Origin: an uncultured Agitococcus sp.
GTDB taxonomy: Bacteria; Pseudomonadota; Gammaproteobacteria; Pseudomonadales; Moraxellaceae
DNA: 11,841 bases
Direction: 5' to 3'
Assembly (NCBI RefSeq): GCF_937920075.1
Contig: NZ_CALETI010000100.1
Location: 1-11,841 of the forward strand
Of the stretch, positions 7,026 to 11,841 are shown one piece after another (within the stretch, counting starts at the first letter, position 1; each line of letters begins with the position of its first letter). The notes beneath the pieces are model-generated. The model was not told the DNA's origin, did not search any database, and saw nothing but the letters and a program-made list of their open reading frames with translations. The position numbers and the translations under genes were made by a program.

Positions 7026-8006
7026 ATGTTATCAGCTCAATTTTTGCGTCATAGCCTACTTCTGTTTGTCTGTTTAAACATTAGCTTTGCTTATGGCCAA
7101 GCTAAAAAATTATCAACAATCACCACTCCTCCCAACTTCAAGGTGGCGTTTATTGGTGATCAAGGTTTAGGCCTGAAATCTCAACAAGTTTTGCAATTGA
7201 TAAAACAAGAAGGCGCACAAGCGGTTATTCATTTAGGTGATTTTGATTACTACAACCAACCACAAGCATGGGATGAGCAAATTAATCAAATTTTAGGCAA
7301 AAACTTTCCTTATTTTGCCGTGATTGGCAACCATGATTTAGACAAATGGCCAGAATATCAACAACTGCTTAAACAACGGATGGCACGTATCGGCCTGTCA
7401 TGGCAAGGAGAATTAGGCGAACAATCAACGACTGTCTATAAAGGTTTAACTGTGGTTATGATTGGTATTGGCACCAAAGGCAACGCGGATACGCATAATC
7501 AATATTTGGCGCAACAATTACAACAAAGCAACGCAATTTGGCGTGTCGCTGCATGGCATAAAAACCAACAAGCCATGCAAGCAGGTGGCAAGATTGACGA
7601 AACAGGCTGGCAAGTTTATGAAACAGCACGTTTACAGGGAGCAATCATTGCAACGGGTCACGAACACTCTTATTCACGGAGCTATTTACTCAATAATATG
7701 CAGCAGCAAACGATTGAGAATAAAGAAAACACCTTAAAGCTCAGCAAAAGTAAAAGCTTTGTGTTTGTATCAGGCTTAGGTGGTATTGATGAGCGTATTC
7801 AACGTCAATCAGGCCAACATTGGGCAAAAATTTATGCCAAAACTTGTTTGGCTTTAGATCCTGTCTGTGTGCCAAATTCAACATCAGGTGCTTTATTTGC
7901 CACGTTTAATGTTGATAAACAGGCCAATAAAGCCAAATTTTACTTTAAAAATATCAACCAACAGATTATTGATGAATTTACAGTGATTAGTGAGATCAAA
8001 CCTTAA
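7026..8006 (+). CDS. Exported purple-acid-phosphatase-like metallophosphoesterase
   Basis: This calcineurin-like phosphoesterase has 326 residues from the ATG at 7026. I prefer this start over a GTG at 6969 because the signal peptide begins here: positive R8/H9, hydrophobic 'SLLLFVCLNISFA', probable cleavage near residue 22-26. Neither start has a good Shine-Dalgarno. All metal motifs of purple acid phosphatases are visible in order: D45 in GDQG, D72 and Y75 in GDFDY, N102 and H103 in GNHD, H178 in 'VAAWH', and H212/H214 in GHEHSYSR. It should therefore hold two metal ions and hydrolyse phosphate esters in the periplasm or outside the cell. The substrate is unknown; phosphate scavenging is plausible. 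It stands alone, divergent from dnaE and convergent with the small acidic gene, and is followed by a good terminator. Confidence 0.88.
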   Translation: MLSAQFLRHSLLLFVCLNISFAYGQAKKLSTITTPPNFKVAFIGDQGLGLKSQQVLQLIKQEGAQAVIHLGDFDYYNQPQAWDEQINQILGKNFPYFAVIGNHDLDKWPEYQQLLKQRMARIGLSWQGELGEQSTTVYKGLTVVMIGIGTKGNADTHNQYLAQQLQQSNAIWRVAAWHKNQQAMQAGGKIDETGWQVYETARLQGAIIATGHEHSYSRSYLLNNMQQQTIENKENTLKLSKSKSFVFVSGLGGIDERIQRQSGQHWAKIYAKTCLALDPVCVPNSTSGALFATFNVDKQANKAKFYFKNINQQIIDEFTVISEIKP

Positions 8007-8015
8007 TTTTTCCAC

Positions 8016-8044
8016 AAAAAAACCCGTTTTCACGGGTTTTCTTT
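8016..8044. terminator. Bidirectional intrinsic terminator
   Basis: The stem AAAACCCG (8019-8026) pairs with CGGGTTTT (8033-8040) around the six-base loop TTTTCA. A T-rich tail follows on the plus strand and an A-run precedes it, which is a U-run for the opposite strand. It lies 12 bp after the phosphoesterase stop and abuts the stop of the convergent small gene, so it can end both transcripts. Confidence 0.88.
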
Positions 8045-8255
8045 ATTTGTCATCATCATCGTCTAAATCGTAATCATAATCTTTGATTTTACGCTGCAAA
8101 CGACGCTCTTCTAAAATATCATCAATGACACGACGCTTAGTTAAAGAGTTTTTAACATTATTACTTTTACTGACATCGTCATTGTCAAAGTCACCACTCG
8201 ACTCTTCATCAAAAGCATCATCTAACTCAAAGTCTTCTGATTTGCCACTAGACAT
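8043..8255 (-). CDS. Small, highly acidic protein (possibly PA3496-like)
   Basis: The protein has 70 residues from ATG at 8255. A GTG two codons upstream (8261) is also open, but GAGG of the likely ribosome binding site overlaps that GTG, so the later ATG is favoured. Composition is striking: an acidic N-terminal part (EDFELDDAFDEESSGDFDND), a central basic/helical segment 'LTKRRVIDDILEERRLQRKI', then 'KDYDYDLDDDDDK'. There is no signal peptide or membrane segment. The central pattern (basic, IDDILEERRLQRKI, then DYD) recalls the short gammaproteobacterial PA3496-type proteins named as putative envelope-integrity factors, but I make that link only from memory. It is convergent with the phosphoesterase and shares its terminator; the tRNA cluster is upstream on the same strand. 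The charged, low-complexity character suggests a partner-binding or partly disordered protein. That the gene is real is likely; the function is unknown. Confidence 0.65.
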   Translation of the reverse strand: MSSGKSEDFELDDAFDEESSGDFDNDDVSKSNNVKNSLTKRRVIDDILEERRLQRKIKDYDYDLDDDDDK

Positions 8256-8330
8256 AGTCACCTCTTAATCTTTATGCATCTTCGTAAAACAGCTCACAAT
8301 ACAAGTTAAGCCATCAATACAAGGAGCGGC

Positions 8331-8359
8331 TATATACTAAAATATTTTAGAAAAGTAAA
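8331..8359 (-). promoter_or_regulatory. Possible promoter with palindromic spacer, upstream of the small acidic gene
   Basis: On the minus strand TTTACT (8359-8354) and TATATA (8336-8331) are 17 bp apart. The spacer contains the perfect 14-bp palindrome CTAAAATATTTTAG (8337-8350). This would give a leader of about 70 bases for the gene starting at 8255. A palindrome in a promoter spacer can be a repressor site, but AT-rich palindromes also arise by chance here. Confidence 0.3.
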
Positions 8360-8416
8360 TAGAAAAATCAAAAAAACTGACAGAAGGTAATATTTTTAAG
8401 AATTTAACAAGAGGAT

Positions 8417-8493
8417 TGGGGTGGATGATGGGGCTCGAACCCACGACAACCGGAATCACAATCCGGGGCTCTACCAACTGAGCTACAACCACC
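8417..8493 (-). tRNA. tRNA-His (anticodon GTG)
   Basis: This is a complete cloverleaf with encoded CCA. Anticodon arm CCGGA-TTGTGAT-TCCGG, D arm GCTC...GAGC, T arm GTGGG-TTCGAGC-CCCAT. The histidine identity pair is present: an extra G(-1) at 8493 opposite discriminator C73 at 8420. The acceptor stem GTGGTTG/CATCCAC has one U-U mismatch (positions 5 and 68), where E. coli has C-G. It is the last of three tRNAs read on the minus strand, 27 bp after tRNA-Arg. No strong terminator hairpin follows; only a run of seven Ts (8376-8370 on the minus strand) is seen downstream. Confidence 0.96.
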
Positions 8494-8520
8494 ATAGAGA
8501 GATTTTTTTGGCTGGACACA

Positions 8521-8597
8521 TGGCGCGCCCGGCAGGATTCGAACCTGCGACCCTCGGCTTAGAAGGCCGATGCTCTATCCAACTGAGCTACGAGCGC
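8521..8597 (-). tRNA. tRNA-Arg (anticodon TCT)
   Basis: This is a complete cloverleaf with encoded CCA: acceptor GCGCTCG/CGGGCGC with one G-U pair, D arm GCTC...GAGC, anticodon arm TCGGC-CTTCTAA-GCCGA, T arm GCAGG-TTCGAAT-CCTGC, discriminator G. It decodes AGA/AGG. It is the middle gene of the cluster, 20 bp after tRNA-Pro. Confidence 0.97.
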
Positions 8598-8617
8598 GAG
8601 GCTCATTTGACTTAAAA

Positions 8618-8694
<77 letters not shown>

Positions 8695-8741
8695 ACTACT
8701 TGACTCACCGACTTGATTTTGTCTGCATCAGCGAGGGCTGT

Positions 8742-8780
8742 ATATTATAAATATCAGTCCCTCTCGTCAACTTTTTTTTT
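8742..8780 (-). promoter_or_regulatory. tRNA operon promoter with A-tract and GC-rich discriminator
   Basis: On the minus strand a nine-A tract (8780-8772) precedes TTGACG (-35, 8770-8765). A perfect TATAAT (8749-8744) lies 15 bp on, and an overlapping TAATAT (8747-8742) at the ideal 17 bp. The bases after it (CAGCCCTCGC) form a GC-rich discriminator typical of stringently controlled stable-RNA promoters, and the A-tract resembles an UP element. The start would be about 40 bp before tRNA-Pro. Confidence 0.7.
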
Positions 8781-8807
8781 CAACTCTTTGATTGACTGCT
8801 TATTTTA

Positions 8808-9863
8808 TCAGCGTTTTGACTTAGCAAAATCTAACATTCGTTGCAAAGGCACTAATGCTTGTGGAATTAATGCCGAATCAACAAACACTTCTTGTTCGCC
8901 TGTTTCTAAAACATGGGCTAGATTTTCTAGTTCGTTCATTGCCATCCACGGACAATGCGCACACGAACGACAGGTTGCGCCATTACCTGCGGTCGGTGCT
9001 TCAATAAACTCTTTGTCAGGGCTGGCCTGTTTCATTTTATAAAAAATGCCGCGATCAGTAGCGACAATAAAACGTGGATTAGGCAAGGTTTGCGAAGCTT
9101 TAATTAATTGAGAAGTCGAACCAACCGCATCAGCAATGTCCATTACAGCTTCGGGTGATTCAGGATGCACCAAAATGCCCGCATCAGGATAAACGGCTTT
9201 TAAATCCAATACACCACGCGCTTTAAATTCTTCATGGACAATACAAGCACCATCCCACAACAACATCTCTGCGCCTGTCACTTTTTGTACATAGCTACCT
9301 AAATGTTTATCGGGTGCCCAAATAATTTTTTTGCCTTGTGCGGCTAAATGCTCGGCAACATCAACGGCAATACTAGATGTGACGACCCAATCTGCACGCG
9401 CTTTAACGGCAGCAGAAGTATTGGCATAAACAACGACGGTATAGTCAGGATTGGCATCACAAAAAGCACTAAATTCTTCGACAGGACAACCTAAATCCAA
9501 AGAGCAAGTCGCTTCTAAGGTAGGCATTAATACCCGTTTTTCGGGGTTAAGAATTTTTGCCGTTTCGCCCATAAATTTTACACCCGCGACCACTAAGGTT
9601 TTTGCTGGATGTTGGTTGCCAAAACGTGCCATTTCTAAAGAGTCAGAAACACAGCCACCCGTTTCTTCGGCAAGTGCTTGTAAATCATTGCTAGTGTAAT
9701 AATGTGCGACTAACACAGCATCTTTTTCTTTTAATAAGCGTTTAATTTTAGCAATTAATTCGGCCTTACGCTCAGGACTCAACTGTGCTTCTTCAGGAGT
9801 GTGTAAATGGTCTAAATGTTGTTTAACTAATTGTTTAGCGGCATTATCAATTAAATTATTCAT
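8808..9863 (-). CDS. nadA: Quinolinate synthase NadA
   Basis: NadA condenses iminoaspartate (made by NadB) with dihydroxyacetone phosphate to give quinolinate, the entry step of de novo NAD synthesis, using an oxygen-sensitive [4Fe-4S] cluster. The protein has 351 residues (E. coli 347). The three cluster cysteines are present: C120 in 'EATCSLDLGC', C207 in 'DGACIVHEEF' and C304, each shifted by seven from E. coli C113, C200 and C297. The CxxCxxC motif (C298, C301, C304) includes the pair that forms a redox-sensitive disulfide in E. coli. 'LVAHYYTSNDLQALAEETGGCVSDSLEMAR' spans the N-terminal substrate site. I start at ATG 9863, with AGGAT about ten bases upstream; a TTG one codon earlier is less likely. 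Divergent from putA; followed on the same strand by the tRNAs with no visible terminator between. No neighbouring nadB or nadC is in view. Confidence 0.96.
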   Translation of the reverse strand: MNNLIDNAAKQLVKQHLDHLHTPEEAQLSPERKAELIAKIKRLLKEKDAVLVAHYYTSNDLQALAEETGGCVSDSLEMARFGNQHPAKTLVVAGVKFMGETAKILNPEKRVLMPTLEATCSLDLGCPVEEFSAFCDANPDYTVVVYANTSAAVKARADWVVTSSIAVDVAEHLAAQGKKIIWAPDKHLGSYVQKVTGAEMLLWDGACIVHEEFKARGVLDLKAVYPDAGILVHPESPEAVMDIADAVGSTSQLIKASQTLPNPRFIVATDRGIFYKMKQASPDKEFIEAPTAGNGATCRSCAHCPWMAMNELENLAHVLETGEQEVFVDSALIPQALVPLQRMLDFAKSKR

Positions 9864-9981
9864 CAAATGAATATCCTAAATAACGTGATTGAGTTGTGAA
9901 TAGATACATTTTAACTTTTTGCGTCTTAGGCGGCTATTGCTTATTTGTGTGTATACATTCATTTTTAATGTTTTTATCCAC

Positions 9982-9998
9982 TCATTGCAAAGCAATGA
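9982..9998. promoter_or_regulatory. Perfect dyad TCATTGC-AAA-GCAATGA in the nadA-putA intergenic region
   Basis: Seven-base arms flank a three-base centre. The dyad centre at 9990 falls where the -35 element of the putA promoter (-10 at 10010-10015) would sit. It looks like a transcription-factor site, too compact and without a T-run to be a terminator. TTGCAA inside it could also be the -35 of a weak nadA promoter on the other strand (TAAAAA at 9967-9962, 17 bp away). The regulator is unknown. Confidence 0.45.
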
Positions 9999-10006
9999 CT
10001 AAGCCC

Positions 10007-10015
10007 TGCTATAGT
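10007..10015 (+). promoter_or_regulatory. putA: Extended -10 promoter of putA
   Basis: TGCTATAGT gives an extended TGn followed by TATAGT, five of six matches to the -10 consensus. There is no good -35 at 17 bp (GCAAAG), which suits an extended -10 or an activator-dependent promoter. The start would be near 10022, leaving a leader of about 34 bases. Confidence 0.5.
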
Positions 10016-10055
10016 TAGTGACAGATGGTAATTTTTTCAATCAGGAGTGATGATT

Positions 10056-11841
10056 ATGTTGCCTTTAAACGATTTACCGGAATTTGCTCATGACTTTTCG
10101 GCCTTACGTGATAGTTATTTGGCTGATGAAGCCTTAGTCATGTCAGCTATTTTTGCACAGGCTAGTCTGACCCAAGAACAAAGGGAGCGTGTCCACGGTT
10201 TAGCGACTCGTTTAATTGAATCTGCTCGACATAGTCATCATCCTTTATTTAGTGAATTTTTACAGCAATATCGTTTAGACAGCCAAGAAGGTCGAATTTT
10301 ATTAAGCCTTGCTGAAGCCTTATTACGCATTCCTGATGCACAATCACGGAATGAGCTGATTAATGGTTTATTACCCCAAGCAAATTGGCAAAGCTCTTCC
10401 ATCAAACAATCTGCGGCAATGACATGGGCAAGTAAAGCCCTTAATCAAGCCAAAAAATTTATTGAAGCCGAAAATGCACCCGACAAATGGCATCAATTAT
10501 TACTAAAAATGGGTGATGGTATGCTGCGCCCTGCCTTAAGTACCGGTATTCATTTATTGGCTAAACAATTTGTTATGGCCGAAACCATTCCAGCCGCCTT
10601 AGCTCAACGCCAAAACCAATTTTTATATTCATTTGATTGCTTGGGCGAAGCAGCTCAAACCATGGATGAAGCACAACATTATTTGCGTAGTTATCAACAA
10701 GCTTTAGAAAATCTGTCTAACCACGAACATGGTGATGATATTTTTAATCGTGACAGTATTTCGATTAAATTATCGGCTTTGCATCCACGCTATGAGGCGC
10801 GTTGTTGGGCGCAACTACAACAAGAGCTAGTACCAAAGCTTATTCACTTAATTCGTTTTGCCGCTGAAGCCAATATTCCAGTGACTTTTGATGCCGAAGA
10901 ATCTGAACGATTAGAACTGAGCTTAGCTATTTTTGCCGAAGTTTTTTGCCATGACGAGTTTAAAAACTATCAGGGTCTAGGTTTAGCAGTACAAGCCTAC
11001 CAAAAACGTGCACCTGCGGTGCTTCGTTGGCTACAACGACTTGCACAAAAACAAGGCAAAAAAATCCCGATTCGGTTAGTCAAAGGCGCTTATTGGGATA
11101 GTGAAATTAAACGCGCCCAACAATTAGGCTTAAGTGATTATCCCGTTTTTACCCGAAAACTACATACCGATGTCTGTTATTTAAGTTGTGCTTATTTATT
11201 GCTTAAACACCCTGATCAATTTTGGCCTCAATTTGCTACCCACAATGCGCACACCCTTGCATGGCTAGAAACTGTCGCTACCGATTTAAATCAACGTTAT
11301 GAAATTCAACGTTTAGTGGGCATGGGTGAAGCCGTACATGATTCTTTTCATCGTCAATGCCCTCGCCCAACCCGTTTATATGCCCCTATAGGCGAATTTA
11401 ATACCTTATTACCCTATTTAGTACGTCGTTTACTTGAAAATGGCAGTTCACAATCCTTTGTTAATCAATTGGCAAATCCACACATTAACAGTGAAAATTT
11501 ATGCCAAGATCCTGTTTTAGCCCTAACAGCACAACAAATTGCTCCACACCCCAAATTAGCTAAACCCAAAGATTTATTTTTACCCCGTGAAAATAGTCAG
11601 GGCTTTAGTTGGACAGATATTCCCAAACTTTCGCAATTACGTGAGAGCCTCATTAAATTTCAACATCACACATGGGAAGCAGGAGTTACCCAAAATACTG
11701 ACGAACAAATTGTTAGCACCGTTCATAGCCCTGTTGATAAACATCGTTTATTAGGCACTATTTATTATCACCATCTGCCTGATATAGAACTTTTATTTAC
11801 TCAAGCACAACAACGCTTTGATGCTTGGCAACAAACACCTG
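10056..11841 (+). CDS. putA: Bifunctional proline dehydrogenase / P5C dehydrogenase PutA, partial (3' end outside window)
   Basis: PutA oxidises proline to pyrroline-5-carboxylate with FAD, then the hydrolysed aldehyde to glutamate with NAD. I translated 595 codons without a stop. AGGAG at 10043-10047 lies eight bases before the ATG. The proline dehydrogenase barrel is complete: 'YSFDCLGEAA' at 191-200, SIKLSALHPRY at 236-246 (K238), FDAEESERLELSL at 278-290 (D279), IRLVKGAYWDSEIKRAQ at 339-355, FATHNAHTLA at 393-402, LYAPIG at 441-446 (Y442) and YLVRRLLENG at 454-463 (R457, R458, E461). These correspond to E. coli K329, D370, Y540, R555, R556 and E559. From about 515 the aldehyde dehydrogenase half begins and is cut by the edge. 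Compared with E. coli PutA, about 90 N-terminal residues are missing, including the ribbon-helix-helix domain, so this enzyme should not repress its own gene. Membrane association during turnover is expected from the family. Confidence 0.95.
   Translation, partial: MLPLNDLPEFAHDFSALRDSYLADEALVMSAIFAQASLTQEQRERVHGLATRLIESARHSHHPLFSEFLQQYRLDSQEGRILLSLAEALLRIPDAQSRNELINGLLPQANWQSSSIKQSAAMTWASKALNQAKKFIEAENAPDKWHQLLLKMGDGMLRPALSTGIHLLAKQFVMAETIPAALAQRQNQFLYSFDCLGEAAQTMDEAQHYLRSYQQALENLSNHEHGDDIFNRDSISIKLSALHPRYEARCWAQLQQELVPKLIHLIRFAAEANIPVTFDAEESERLELSLAIFAEVFCHDEFKNYQGLGLAVQAYQKRAPAVLRWLQRLAQKQGKKIPIRLVKGAYWDSEIKRAQQLGLSDYPVFTRKLHTDVCYLSCAYLLLKHPDQFWPQFATHNAHTLAWLETVATDLNQRYEIQRLVGMGEAVHDSFHRQCPRPTRLYAPIGEFNTLLPYLVRRLLENGSSQSFVNQLANPHINSENLCQDPVLALTAQQIAPHPKLAKPKDLFLPRENSQGFSWTDIPKLSQLRESLIKFQHHTWEAGVTQNTDEQIVSTVHSPVDKHRLLGTIYYHHLPDIELLFTQAQQRFDAWQQTP

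Noticed and set aside
7456..7737. Frames overlapping the phosphoesterase in other phases
   Set aside because: The phosphoesterase motifs are intact in its own frame across this stretch.
8043..8070. CATCATCATC run as a microsatellite
   Set aside because: It is the Asp-codon run at the end of the small acidic gene and too short to be a phase-variable repeat.
8370..8390. T-run after tRNA-His as an intrinsic terminator
   Set aside because: There are seven Ts on the minus strand but only a trivial CTG/CAG pairing before them, so no convincing hairpin.
8337..8615. Frames running through the tRNA-His and tRNA-Arg genes on both strands
   Set aside because: They are explained by tRNA sequence; the apparent peptides are translations of tRNA arms.
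9950..9957. Palindrome TGTATACA in the nadA-putA gap
   Set aside because: It is only 8 bp, AT-rich, does not extend, and is not clearly placed relative to a promoter.

Overview
The window looks like chromosomal DNA of an AT-rich gammaproteobacterium. The evidence is the dnaE-accA-tilS gene order (in E. coli dnaE-accA-ldcC-yaeR-tilS), an E. coli-length DnaE and AccA, a NadA with the proteobacterial cysteine pattern, and a Pro-Arg-His tRNA cluster with encoded CCA ends. Codon use leans to TTA, AAA and CAA, and the proteins are rich in Gln. An order such as Thiotrichales (Beggiatoa-like) would fit, but that is a guess from style, not a placement.

Layout. (1) Positions 1-6786, minus strand: one tightly packed run, in transcription order dnaE, accA, a Phd/YefM-type antitoxin, a VapC-type PIN toxin, tilS, and a META-domain (HslJ-like) lipoprotein cut by the window edge. 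Gaps are 13, 12, -7, 0 and 21 bp, so this is very probably one operon joining replication, fatty-acid synthesis, tRNA-Ile2 decoding and a toxin-antitoxin pair. (2) Positions 6787-7025: a divergent intergenic region holding a perfect Shine-Dalgarno followed by a 22-codon reading frame, and a 9-bp inverted repeat. (3) Positions 7026-8006, plus: an exported purple-acid-phosphatase-like metallophosphoesterase, closed by a bidirectional terminator. (4) Positions 8043-8255, minus: a 70-residue, very acidic small protein. (5) Positions 8417-8694, minus: tRNA-Pro(TGG), tRNA-Arg(TCT) and tRNA-His(GTG), transcribed in that order from a promoter with an A-tract upstream and a GC-rich discriminator. (6) Positions 8808-9863, minus: nadA, quinolinate synthase. 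(7) Position 10056 to the end, plus: the first 595 codons of putA, divergent from nadA.

Most of the window is housekeeping. The accessory part is the toxin-antitoxin pair inside the essential operon. The toxin stop codon directly abuts the tilS start (TAA|ATG) and tilS has no visible ribosome binding site, so tilS translation probably depends on ribosomes finishing the toxin. PutA lacks the N-terminal ribbon-helix-helix domain that lets enterobacterial PutA repress its own gene, and a 7-bp dyad lies at the -35 position of the likely putA promoter. All intergenic gaps are below 300 bp. I found no transposase, phage gene, CRISPR array or clear new multi-gene system.
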